Shown: one piece after another, positions 27,692-35,638 of the stretch
How positions within the stretch are numbered: position 1 is the stretch's first letter
Layout: each line of letters starts with the position of its first letter
From: Spirochaetes bacterium ADurb.Bin133
GTDB lineage: Bacteria > Spirochaetota > GWE2-31-10 > MWDO01
NCBI GenBank assembly: GCA_002070605.1
Contig: MWDO01000019.1
Location: 1-52,199, forward strand
Length of the DNA: 52,199 nt
Direction: 5' to 3'
Made by a program: the position numbers and the translations under genes
The notes under the pieces: generated by a model
What the model saw: only the letters and a program-made list of their open reading frames with translations
Database searches by the model: none
What the model was told of the DNA's origin: nothing

Positions 27692-28626
27692 AATATCAAC
27701 TCATTCGGACTAAGCCATAACGACTTGGGATCTATATTTTGTTCAAACGCTCCGTCGCGGTTGGCGTAGCAATATATACAGCCGTTTTTGCACGTTCCCC
27801 TACCGCCGATATCTTTCGATTCGACGCATTGGCAAGGCGCATAGTTTTGAACCGCCGAGCCCTTTCTTTGAGATTTTGATATAGGAATTTCTTTAAGATC
27901 GGGAATAACTTTTCTCAAATATTTCATAGACAAACATTGAGATTGAGGCAATAACGCCGAATCCCTCTCTTTTATCCCGGGAGAACAGCATACGCTCAAC
28001 TCTATGCCGAATTGTTTTGCTATATCTCTCATTTTTAGACACAAATCTACAAAATCGTCGTAACCGATCGCAATCATTTTGTCGCCGTTTTCTCGAAGAA
28101 TTTTGTCTAATTTTGGCGCTATATTTTTATAAGCCCCGTCGATATGACATTTGCTGACTATTACTCTCTCCGTTTTATCCCGCCATATTTTGCAAAGGCT
28201 CTCAAAATTTGAAAGATGCCATTCGATAGATAATTTTTCGGTAATAATTATGGGATCGTAACGCGCCCAAACGGCGTATTTGGAGAATTTGTCGACTATA
28301 AGATCAAGCGCGGCGCTTGTATCTACTAAGTCGGGCGAGTTGGATTCTAAATACCCGGGATAGTTGGTCGCGGTTATAAAAAACGTCTGGTATTTAAAAC
28401 CCCTATTTATCAGGTCGTCTAAATGCGGAGTTAATTTTGCCGGATTTTTCGTCCAAAAATTCAGCGCTATTACGTCGTCGGGATTCAAACTGACTTTATA
28501 AGGCTTGTCGTTGAAAGGATTGGGGACGTAGCAATATCCAAGTTCGACCTTATCCGTAAACCAATCCATAAAGAAAGCCGGATCGGTTCTCCTTGAAAAT
28601 GTTATAATATATCTCTTTGGCTTCAT
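27688..28626 (-). CDS. DUF1848 protein, probable Fe-S enzyme
   Basis: The 312-aa protein matches DUF1848: it opens with ITFSRRTDPAFF, contains the FWTKNPAKL block, and ends with a Cys cluster (PCQCVES...GTCKNGCIYCYANRDG). The C-terminal CxxGCxYCYA pattern resembles a radical SAM cluster motif, although at the other end of the protein from usual. The function of the family is not established to my knowledge. It is the first gene of a two-gene operon with a radical SAM protein. Confidence 0.85.
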   Translation of the reverse strand: MKPKRYIITFSRRTDPAFFMDWFTDKVELGYCYVPNPFNDKPYKVSLNPDDVIALNFWTKNPAKLTPHLDDLINRGFKYQTFFITATNYPGYLESNSPDLVDTSAALDLIVDKFSKYAVWARYDPIIITEKLSIEWHLSNFESLCKIWRDKTERVIVSKCHIDGAYKNIAPKLDKILRENGDKMIAIGYDDFVDLCLKMRDIAKQFGIELSVCCSPGIKERDSALLPQSQCLSMKYLRKVIPDLKEIPISKSQRKGSAVQNYAPCQCVESKDIGGRGTCKNGCIYCYANRDGAFEQNIDPKSLWLSPNELIL

Positions 28627-29042
28627 AATATTTACCCCAAGCGCCCGCTTCGTAGTTTAATATCAAATTCTCCGATATTTTACAATCTTATTTTAATAAA
28701 ATAAGCGCCCGACATTTTTTTGGGAATAAAAATATTTGTTTCATATGCGTCGAATTTGTTTATCATGGAAAGATAAGCCTATTGATGAAATAATGGCGTT
28801 AAATTTTACAAAGGTCGATAGCGAAGCATGGTTAGGGCATCCCTAACTTGCGCACGGAGAATAACGGCAATATCTTACCAAATTGACACATATGCGTTAA
28901 ACCAAAGACGCGTATGCGTCATAATCTTTCGGGAAATTTTTTGTCGTCCATATAATGTTGGGAACAAATAACATAAGGAGACAAATCAGTCCAACGTATG
29001 AAAATCCGAAATTCAAGTCTGCCTCGCTTTCTTGAGTTTATA
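28627..29042. other. Gene-poor region with degraded element and hairpin
   Basis: No gene is visible. A degraded left element end (GCGCCCGACATTTTTTTGGG, from 28705) leads to CATATG at 28742; a second site is at 28889 and a degenerate one lies near 28910. Between them is a perfect 7-bp hairpin GTTAGGG-CAT-CCCTAAC (28831-28847) without a T run. A TATAAT (28951-28956) and an AAGGAG (28975-28980) precede no convincing ORF and could be the relic of a lost gene. Confidence 0.5.
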
Positions 29043-30350
29043 TTATTTAGATAGATGATCTTCTATAGATCGTTCATCTAATAGAAAACTTTCAGCTCCT
29101 ATATATAAAATACCGTCATCGTCGTGTCTTGGGACGATGTTGTCGCGTACAACAACAATTTTTTTAAAAGAATCGCCTATTTTTTTTAGAGGAGCCGTTT
29201 CTTGTTCTCGTTTTTCGTTACTTGAGATAGACAGCGCCGTTTGAATATAATATCTTTGATGCCCTTTATTTATTACAAAATCAACTTCTAGCTGGACTTT
29301 TTTGCGTTCTCCATTCACATTAATTTCATGTTCAACTACGCCGACATCGACGTTGTATCCTCTACGAACTAAATCGTTATAGATAATATTTTCCATGATG
29401 TGTGTTTCTTCAACTTGCCTAAAATTCAACCGGGCATTTCTAAGACCGACATCCGCAAAGTAATATTTTAACGGCGTGCTAAAATATCGGGAACCTTTGA
29501 CATCGTATCTGTTGGCGCGATAGAGTACATACGCTTCTTCAAAATAATTCAAATATTTTGAAATAGTTGTATGCGAAATGTTTATGCGTTTTTCCGATAA
29601 AAATCTTCGGGATAATTTGTGAGGATTAGTCAAAGAGCCAATCGCCGATGAAACAAAATCGAGCAATACTTCAAGCGCTTCATAGTCGTTTTGAATATTA
29701 TTTTTCTCAATAATATCTTTGATATATGTTTCTTGGAATAAATTTTTTAGATACTTGCTCTTTTGCTCATCGCTTTCTAACGAATAAATGTAGGGCATAC
29801 CGCCGAAAACAATATAGTCGTTAAATACCTGAGATTTATTTTCGTACAAGTTATATATTTCCGAAAAAGATAACGGATGCAGATGAATTTCGTCGCCCCT
29901 GTCTCTAAACTGCGTCAAAACATCCTTTGAGAGCATTTTTGAATTGCTACCGGTAACATAAATATCGACATTGTCTACCTTCATTAGCCCAAGAACAGTA
30001 TCGACAAATGTTATATTTTTTTCTGAATTTTCGATATATGGATTTTTAACAGACTCAGACAACTGTATTTCATCGATAAAAACATAATATTTTTTGTTCT
30101 TGTTTGTTATCTCGCCTTTGATATATTCATTTAAATTAAACGGATTTCGATATTTTAGGTTGTCGATGTCGTCCAAAGCAATGGCGATTATTTGATTTTC
30201 TTTAACGCCTACCGACGACAAATACTCTTTATATAACTTGAATAGCAAATATGATTTTCCGCAACGCCGAATACCCGTAATAATTTTTACTCTTCCGTTG
30301 TCTTTTTTATCGATTAATTGTTTTAAATAAAAGTCTCTTTTAATACGCAT
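29043..30350 (-). CDS. AAA-type ATPase with DUF4143 domain
   Basis: The 435-aa protein has a Walker A GIRRCGKSYLL near residue 25, a Walker B YVFIDEIQ near 95, the sensor stretch YVTGSNSKML, and a C-terminal DUF4143 nuclease-like region (YFADVGLRNARLN...EVDFVINKG). Such ATPases are very common in gut and oral anaerobes, vary between strains and have no firm function; a role in defence or mobile DNA is often suspected. It sits alone in an accessory-looking patch, between degraded repeats and a block with inverted repeats at its promoter (30360-30480). Confidence 0.88.
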   Translation of the reverse strand: MRIKRDFYLKQLIDKKDNGRVKIITGIRRCGKSYLLFKLYKEYLSSVGVKENQIIAIALDDIDNLKYRNPFNLNEYIKGEITNKNKKYYVFIDEIQLSESVKNPYIENSEKNITFVDTVLGLMKVDNVDIYVTGSNSKMLSKDVLTQFRDRGDEIHLHPLSFSEIYNLYENKSQVFNDYIVFGGMPYIYSLESDEQKSKYLKNLFQETYIKDIIEKNNIQNDYEALEVLLDFVSSAIGSLTNPHKLSRRFLSEKRINISHTTISKYLNYFEEAYVLYRANRYDVKGSRYFSTPLKYYFADVGLRNARLNFRQVEETHIMENIIYNDLVRRGYNVDVGVVEHEINVNGERKKVQLEVDFVINKGHQRYYIQTALSISSNEKREQETAPLKKIGDSFKKIVVVRDNIVPRHDDDGILYIGAESFLLDERSIEDHLSK

Positions 30351-30359
30351 ACATATCCT

Positions 30360-30480
30360 AACTTGAACAATTTGGCGTATTTTCGCCTTTTTTGCTCGTG
30401 TTTATAATATCATATTTTAAATATATAAATCAATACGACTCGAACAATTTCGGTGGAATTCCACCTTTTTTGTTCAAGTT
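30360..30480. repeat. 121-bp block with 11-bp inverted ends and two T-run hairpins
   Basis: AACTTGAACAA (30360-30370) and TTGTTCAAGTT (30470-30480) are perfect inverted repeats bounding the block. Inside are two similar modules, GAACAATTT then GGCG-TATTTT-CGCC-TTTTTT (30374-30393) and GAACAATTTC then GGTGGAATTCCACC-TTTTTT (30452-30471). Each hairpin plus T run looks like a rightward intrinsic terminator. The block covers the promoter region of the leftward ATPase gene, starting 10 bp before its ATG. Confidence 0.6.
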
Positions 30481-30495
30481 CATACTAGCATTGGT

Positions 30496-30582
30496 CTATT
30501 TCTTTTTTTTAAGTTTTTGATTTGGCAATTCATCAAACATAGCGTTAAACAGTCCTGCCAAATATTCTTTGCTCGAAGCCAT
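30496..30582 (-). CDS. Possible 28-aa small protein
   Basis: The ATG at 30582 lies three bases after the stop of the alpha/beta hydrolase, with AAGG in the preceding bases. The frame encodes a lysine-ended peptide (MASSKEYLAGLFNAMF...) of 28 residues and ends in TAG at 30496. No family is known to me. The position suggests coupling to the hydrolase, but at this length it may be chance. Confidence 0.35.
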   Translation of the reverse strand: MASSKEYLAGLFNAMFDELPNQKLKKKK

Positions 30583-30585
30583 CTT

Positions 30586-31695
30586 CTACCTTATCATATC
30601 TTCCAACGCCTTCAATCCTCTGATAAATTCGTCGGGGCGGTCGTGGTGAATGTCGTGCATCGAGCCTTCGATATTGCCGATAAGCGCGTTGTTCGGCAAA
30701 AGTTTGTGAACGCGCTTTGCATCCTTGTCGTCGAGCGCCGCCATGAGAATGCCGTCTTCGTCGTAGTACGATTTTGAGCCTTTCGGTTTTGCGACGTGGA
30801 GAAACACCGACGGGCATTTGACCGCTTGCAACGTCTCGGCTTGGTTGAAGCCTTCAAACCACGAGAAGTCATAAAACATCAAACCGAATCGCAAATCGTA
30901 CTCGCCGTTGCCGTCCTGCATATTTGCGGCAAGCGTGTACAAATTGTTCAGTTGCGTGAACTCAGGATAATACCAAATTCTCGGAATAGTCCCGGGATTT
31001 TTTTCCAAATATTTCATCGCCGGATCTACGACTAAGAATTTCCATACGTCGGTTCCGCCTTGATTGAAATATTTTTGTATAAAATTATTTTTAATATAAT
31101 ACTTGGTATACGAGTCTTCTCCGCTTTCAAAAAAGTCGCGCATCAATTGGAAACCTTTGTACGCGAATGTTTTTTCCGCGCGACCTTTTTCCGTTGTGAA
31201 AAACGGCGCGTCTTCGATCAATAGCCCGTCGATTTTGTCGGGAGCATTGGCCGCTACCCACGTCGCCAAAAGTCCTCCCGACGAATGCCCGGAGATGATA
31301 ACGTTTTCGCCGACGACATTGTCGATAAACCAGATAATATCGGCGCCGTTTTTTAAGATAGGATATTTTTCAGGATTTTTGCTCGAACCTCCATGCCCGT
31401 AGCAATCGATCGCAAAAACGCGATAGCGCTTGACCAGATACGGCAATACGTTGGCGTAATCTTCCCACGTCGTTTCCTGACCGTGAATTAATAACAACGC
31501 CTTTTTATCGCTCGCGTTTTCTCCATAGTTGATAATAGAACCGTCGGGCAACGTTACCTGTTTTTCAACGACGCCTAACTTTTGAATCTTCTTTATTCTT
31601 TGCTTGGGCAGATTCATGTTGTACGATTTGAAGCTAAGTAAACCGACCGTTATCAAAACGATAACGCTCGCTAAAACAATTAATATTTTTTTCAT
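30586..31695 (-). CDS. Alpha/beta-fold hydrolase with membrane anchor
   Basis: The 369-aa protein has an N-terminal hydrophobic anchor (about residues 4-24). The hydrolase fold follows, with the oxyanion motif LLIHGQETTWEDY, the DCYGHGGS turn, the nucleophile elbow SGHSSGG and a late SMHDIHHDRPDEF likely holding the catalytic His. It is probably an esterase or lipase-type enzyme on the outer face of the inner membrane or exported; the substrate is unknown. Its ATG overlaps the stop of a short upstream frame in an AATGA arrangement. GC content is higher than in its direct neighbours, which may reflect separate acquisition. Confidence 0.82.
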   Translation of the reverse strand: MKKILIVLASVIVLITVGLLSFKSYNMNLPKQRIKKIQKLGVVEKQVTLPDGSIINYGENASDKKALLLIHGQETTWEDYANVLPYLVKRYRVFAIDCYGHGGSSKNPEKYPILKNGADIIWFIDNVVGENVIISGHSSGGLLATWVAANAPDKIDGLLIEDAPFFTTEKGRAEKTFAYKGFQLMRDFFESGEDSYTKYYIKNNFIQKYFNQGGTDVWKFLVVDPAMKYLEKNPGTIPRIWYYPEFTQLNNLYTLAANMQDGNGEYDLRFGLMFYDFSWFEGFNQAETLQAVKCPSVFLHVAKPKGSKSYYDEDGILMAALDDKDAKRVHKLLPNNALIGNIEGSMHDIHHDRPDEFIRGLKALEDMIR

Positions 31696-31831
31696 TTGCT
31701 AGTCCTTTTATGCCACTCCGCCATTTTATTTATGAGAATTTTAACGCTCTCTTCTTCAGCCTTTTTGTTCGCTTCCGAGTTGCCGCCCATTCTCAAAAAA
31801 TATTTCGTATGACGATAAAAAACAATCTCAT
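31692..31831 (-). pseudogene. Small ORF with apparent frameshift at a T run
   Basis: A textbook AAGGAG (31842-31837) and ATG (31831) start a frame that ends after only 12 codons. The frame shifted by one at the TTTTTT near the sixth codon is open and would give about 46 aa ending ...SVKILINKMAEWHKRTSK, with its stop overlapping the start of the hydrolase gene. Either an indel broke the gene, or there is slippage at the T run, or the true start is the ATG at 31790 inside the second frame. The function is unknown. Confidence 0.4.
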
Positions 31832-31896
31832 GTAATCTCCTTGCGATAAATGTAACGTTTTTTTTAAATTTAAGCAATGCAAATTATTATTTAAAA

Positions 31897-32071
31897 TCCT
31901 CGTCGGTTTTTTGGAGGCGGGAAAAATTGGACGCATATGTACTCCGTCAGTTTTTTGGAGGCGGAAAAAAATTGGACGCATATACGTTTTTAATTTAACG
32001 CATATGCGGCTTTGATTCGACGCATATGAAACAAATATTTTTATTCCCCCAAAAAAACCGCCGGGATACAT
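31897..32071. mobile_element. MITE-like element with duplicated left end
   Basis: The left end contains CTCGTCGGTTTTTTGGAGGC and is followed about 44 bp later by a second, near-identical copy (CTCCGTCAGTTTTTTGGAGG, from 31944). The right end is CCCCAAAAAAACCGCCGGGA before TAC at 32071. CATATG sites are at 31936, 32003 and 32025. No gene lies inside. Confidence 0.65.
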
Positions 32072-32104
32072 TTCAAATATTTTTATTATTAGAACACTAT
32101 TATC

Positions 32105-32133
32105 TTGCCAAAATGTCTAAGTAAATTTATACT
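32105..32133 (+). promoter_or_regulatory. Promoter of the polyphosphate kinase 2 gene
   Basis: TTGCCA (32105-32110) and TATACT (32128-32133) have a 17-bp spacer. GGAGG at 32148-32152 and ATG at 32159 follow directly. It lies 34 bp past the right end of the mobile element. Confidence 0.65.
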
Positions 32134-32158
32134 AGAGGAAGAGGTATGGAGGCGCGTT

Positions 32159-33652
32159 ATGCTCGAAATGGTTGATTTAAAATCGAATCTTTCAAAAAAG
32201 GAATTCAAAGAACGAAAGGATAATTTCAAAAAAGAATTAATGACGTTGCAGCAAAAAATTCATAATGTCGGAATCCCTGTCGTTATTATTTTAGAAGGCT
32301 GGGGAGCTTCCGGCAAGGGAAGTCGAGCCCGGGATATTATTTCTTATTGGGATCCTCGAAGGTATAAGACGCATTCGATTGGCGAGCCCAATACCGGCGA
32401 ACTACGATTTCCTCGAATGGCGCGCTATTGGAAAAAAATACCGCAAAAAGGCGAGATAGCTGTTTTTGTTAGGAGTTGGTATCAGGAGGTGCATACGGCG
32501 ATTTTGGATACCGGCGAGACGTTTAAAACTTCTCAGGCAAAATGGCGGGAGCGAATTCGCGACATTCAAAATTTTGAGCGACAGCTCGCCGATAACGGCT
32601 ATTTGATAATTAAGTTCTTTCTGCATATATCCCGCAAAGAGCAAGACCGCCGTTTTAAGGAGCTCTTGTCAAATAAAAACACAAAATGGCGGGTGACCGA
32701 TCTTGACCAAAAGCATCACGAAAGATATGAAGAGTATTATGAAATATTTGATTCTATTTTGGAAGAAACGCATAGAATGTATGCGCCTTGGTATGCCGTG
32801 TCCGCGACCGACGAAACTTACGCGATAAACGAAATGTATCAAACTATTATCGAGCAGATGAATAAGGCTATTGAAAGGAAGGAATCCGATTTTAAACACG
32901 ACTTTTCAGTATTTGCAACAAAGAATTTTCATCTGTCTCCCAAACTACGTTTAGCCGACGTTGATTTAACGCAAGCGCTCGAACAAGAGGAGTACAAAGA
33001 ACGACTAGAGAAAACTCAGGCAGAGTTGAGCGACTTGCATAATAAATTGTATCGTAAAAAAACGCCTATGATTATTATCTTTGAAGGTTGGGACGCCGCG
33101 GGCAAGGGCGGCGCAATACGACGGCTAGTCTCCTGTCTCGACCCTCGAGGTTGCGAAGTAATTCCTATAGCCTCCCCTACCATATATGAAAAAAATCGTC
33201 ATCATCTGTGGCGTTTTTGGAATGCGTTGCCAAAAACCGGACATATTAAAATTTTTGATCGCTCCTGGTATGGTCGTTGTATGGTAGAACGCGTCGAAGG
33301 GTTTTGCACGGAGGACGATTGGAAACGTTCGTATACTGAAATCAACGAGTTTGAGGAATATTTGCGCCGCCAAGACTTTATTATTGTAAAATTTTGGTTG
33401 CATATCGACAAAGACGAGCAATTGCGGCGCTTTGAAGAACGAAAAGCCTCGCCTGAAAAACAATGGAAAATTACCGACGAAGACTGGCGAAATCGAGAAA
33501 AATGGGAGCAATATGAAACAGCCGTCGAAGAAATGTTTGCTAACGCCTCGACTGATTTTGCCCCATGGACTATTATTGCCGGCAACGATAAATACTTTGC
33601 GCGCATTCAAGTAATCGAGCGAGTTATTCAAGCGATAAAGGATCGGCTGTGA
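32159..33652 (+). CDS. pap: Polyphosphate:AMP phosphotransferase (two-domain PPK2)
   Basis: The 497-aa protein is a tandem fusion of two PPK2 domains. The first (about 20-240) has a changed P-loop GWGASGKGS and RSWYQE. The second (about 270-497) keeps the canonical GWDAAGKGG, FDRSWYGR and VERVEG. In studied two-domain enzymes the C-terminal copy is the active one and makes ADP from AMP and polyphosphate. The same is inferred here from motif quality. The start ATG 32159 follows GGAGG by six bases. The frame extends upstream through the promoter, so the longer reading is rejected. The next gene overlaps no coding region but starts 11 bp after its stop. Confidence 0.9.
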   Translation: MLEMVDLKSNLSKKEFKERKDNFKKELMTLQQKIHNVGIPVVIILEGWGASGKGSRARDIISYWDPRRYKTHSIGEPNTGELRFPRMARYWKKIPQKGEIAVFVRSWYQEVHTAILDTGETFKTSQAKWRERIRDIQNFERQLADNGYLIIKFFLHISRKEQDRRFKELLSNKNTKWRVTDLDQKHHERYEEYYEIFDSILEETHRMYAPWYAVSATDETYAINEMYQTIIEQMNKAIERKESDFKHDFSVFATKNFHLSPKLRLADVDLTQALEQEEYKERLEKTQAELSDLHNKLYRKKTPMIIIFEGWDAAGKGGAIRRLVSCLDPRGCEVIPIASPTIYEKNRHHLWRFWNALPKTGHIKIFDRSWYGRCMVERVEGFCTEDDWKRSYTEINEFEEYLRRQDFIIVKFWLHIDKDEQLRRFEERKASPEKQWKITDEDWRNREKWEQYETAVEEMFANASTDFAPWTIIAGNDKYFARIQVIERVIQAIKDRL

Positions 33653-33663
33653 AAGGAATTTCT

Positions 33664-34335
33664 ATGACAAAGGAACTTTTTATACAGGCGATATTAAAAT
33701 TTACTTTGGGAGTAATACTTGTCGGATTGTTGATTTTTGGGTCGGCGGGAACAATCGCGTTTTGGAATGGCCGATTATTTATGGGGATTCTTTTTATTCC
33801 AATGCTTATTGCCGGAATTATACTGATGGTTAAAAATCCGACATTGCTAAAAAAACGCTTAAACGCTAAAGAAACTCAACGCGAACAGAGTATGGTAGTC
33901 AAACTGGGAGCTCTTATGTTCGCGGTCGGATTTATTGTCGCCGGATTGAATTTTCGTTTTAAATGGCGCATATTGCCGGCAAGCGTTTCGATAATCTCGG
34001 CGATAGCGTTCTTGCTTGCATATCTGCTTTACGCCGAAGCGCTTCGCGAAAACGCTTATTTGTCTCGAACGGTAGAAATTCAAGAAAATCAAAAAACGAT
34101 AGATACGGGTTTATATGGAATTGTGAGACATCCGATGTATAGCGCAACGATACTTCTGTTTTTGTCGACGCCGCTTGTACTAGGTTCTCTTCTATCTTTT
34201 GCGATTTTTCTTATATATCCTTTCTTAATCGCTAAGAGAATTAAAAATGAAGAAACCCTGCTTGAAAACGAGCTGGAAGGGTATCGCGAGTATCAAAAAA
34301 AGGTGAAATATAAATTAATTCCTTTTGTATGGTAA
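33664..34335 (+). CDS. ICMT/PEMT-like membrane methyltransferase
   Basis: The 223-aa protein has about five membrane helices. The C-terminal half has the motif GLYGIVRHPMYSA and, further on, RIKNEETLLENELEGYREYQKKVKYKLIPFVW. These are the hallmarks of the isoprenylcysteine carboxyl methyltransferase/phospholipid methyltransferase superfamily, which binds S-adenosylmethionine at the membrane face. The natural substrate in bacteria is usually unknown. ATG 33664 with AAGGA six bases upstream is preferred over the GTG at 33649 that overlaps the previous gene. It likely shares a transcript with the polyphosphate kinase. Confidence 0.82.
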   Translation: MTKELFIQAILKFTLGVILVGLLIFGSAGTIAFWNGRLFMGILFIPMLIAGIILMVKNPTLLKKRLNAKETQREQSMVVKLGALMFAVGFIVAGLNFRFKWRILPASVSIISAIAFLLAYLLYAEALRENAYLSRTVEIQENQKTIDTGLYGIVRHPMYSATILLFLSTPLVLGSLLSFAIFLIYPFLIAKRIKNEETLLENELEGYREYQKKVKYKLIPFVW

Positions 34336-34383
34336 GCGCGGAGGGGATTCGTTATAATAAAAAAAAACGCAGGGGACTAAAAA

Positions 34384-35307
34384 ATGAACGCGATCGTATC
34401 GGGCTTGATTAATATTGAAACAACGCTCAAAGTTAGAGGCTTTCCGATCAACTATTATCCGGTCGACTACCCTTTTTTCGGCATTCAGTCGAGCGTATCG
34501 GGCGTGGGATACAACGTTGCAAAAGCGCTTTTGACGTTAGGCAATAATATCGAGCTTGCGTCTTTTATCGCCGACGATGAAGAGGGAAAGCGCATTTTAT
34601 CAAAGTTGAAAGCCGACGGAATTGGCGCGCGGTTTTTATATCAAGAATTAAAAGAAACTCCCGTTACGGTTGCGTTGAACGATAGCGAAGGCAAGCGACA
34701 GATACATTGCGACCTAAAAGATATTCAGGAAAAAACCGCAGACTTTGTCAAACTGGAATCGTCGATACGAAAAAGCGATTTGGTTGCGTTATGTAACGTC
34801 AATTTCAATCGCCCTTTGTTGAAAAAAGTAAAGGCGCTTGGAAAATTGATAGCGACCGATGTCCATGCGTTAAGCGATATCAACGATGAATACAACAAAG
34901 ATTTTATGGAGCATGCCGATATTTTATTTTTGAGCGACGAGCGCCTGCCGAGCGCTCCGGAAGAGTTTATTCTTGAACTAAAAAAAAGGTATCTTCCCAA
35001 AATTATCGTCGTCGGGCTCGGCAATAAGGGAGCGCTTTTATACGCCCGCGCCGAAGATAAAAGATACAAGTTGGAGCCGGCTCATGTCGGAGAAGTTGTT
35101 AACACGCTTGGGGCGGGCGACGCGTTGTTTTCCTCCTTTATACACTATTATATAAAGGGCTGTTCGGCGGTAGAAGCCTTGACCCGGGCGCAAATTTTTG
35201 CGGCGCTAAAAATTCGTCATAACGGCGCGGCAAACGGATTCAGCGACGAAGATGTTATCGAAAAGTTTTATCGACAAATCAAAGTCGTTGCAAAAGAAGT
35301 AAATTGA
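34384..35307 (+). CDS. PfkB-family carbohydrate or nucleoside kinase
   Basis: The 307-aa protein has the ribokinase fold. The N-terminal substrate region is GVGYNVAKALLTLG, and the C-terminal ATP/anion-hole motif is NTLGAGDALFSSF, with the catalytic Asp in GAGD. Family members phosphorylate sugars or nucleosides. The substrate cannot be assigned from sequence. AGGGGA precedes the ATG. It is third in the run of rightward genes after the polyphosphate kinase, ending 21 bp before a mobile element. Confidence 0.88.
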   Translation: MNAIVSGLINIETTLKVRGFPINYYPVDYPFFGIQSSVSGVGYNVAKALLTLGNNIELASFIADDEEGKRILSKLKADGIGARFLYQELKETPVTVALNDSEGKRQIHCDLKDIQEKTADFVKLESSIRKSDLVALCNVNFNRPLLKKVKALGKLIATDVHALSDINDEYNKDFMEHADILFLSDERLPSAPEEFILELKKRYLPKIIVVGLGNKGALLYARAEDKRYKLEPAHVGEVVNTLGAGDALFSSFIHYYIKGCSAVEALTRAQIFAALKIRHNGAANGFSDEDVIEKFYRQIKVVAKEVN

Positions 35308-35327
35308 TAAAATATAGGACGTCCCGC

Positions 35328-35506
35328 GTAAACCGTCAGTTTTTTGGGGTGGGGAAATGAGCGCATATGTGTCAAAAACAAAATTCGACGCATATGCGAC
35401 GCGGTCGCTCCTCGATGAAAAATGGACGCATATGGCGCTAAGAATAAAATGACACATATGGGACAGACATTTTAACCGGCAAATCCCCAAAATACCGACG
35501 GGTTAC
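35328..35506. mobile_element. MITE-like element
   Basis: The left end GTAAACCGTCAGTTTTTTGG and right end CCCCAAAATACCGACGGGTT (then AC) are inverted repeats. CATATG sites lie at 35364, 35391, 35429 and 35455, with a partial GC-rich unit (GGTCGCTCCTCGATGAAAAA). No target duplication is visible. It has no gene; the 94-codon frame crossing it is translated repeat. Confidence 0.72.
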
Positions 35507-35525
35507 ATTAAATATATTTTATTTC

Positions 35526-35555
35526 TTGACAAAATATGTAGTTTTATTAAATAAT
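35526..35555 (+). promoter_or_regulatory. Putative promoter of the 7TMR-DISM receptor
   Basis: TTGACA (35526-35531) is a perfect -35 box, followed after 18 bp by AATAAT (35550-35555). The leader is about 80 nt, with GAGG before the ATG. Confidence 0.5.
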
Positions 35556-35638
35556 ATTATTTATAATTATGAATACTTGTTGTAGAATTATTATCGTTAA
35601 TTAAGTTTTTTAGTATGTTAGTATGAAAGAGGAAAAAT

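Noticed and set aside
28831-28847. Intrinsic terminator
   Set aside because: The 7-bp hairpin is perfect but there is no U run on either side, and no gene ends close by.
31793-32071. 92-codon minus-strand frame
   Set aside because: Most of it is translated repeat; only its last 12 codons follow a real ribosome site and these are treated as the frameshifted small ORF.
35206-35490. 94-codon minus-strand frame
   Set aside because: It overlaps the PfkB gene end and a repeat element, with no independent support.
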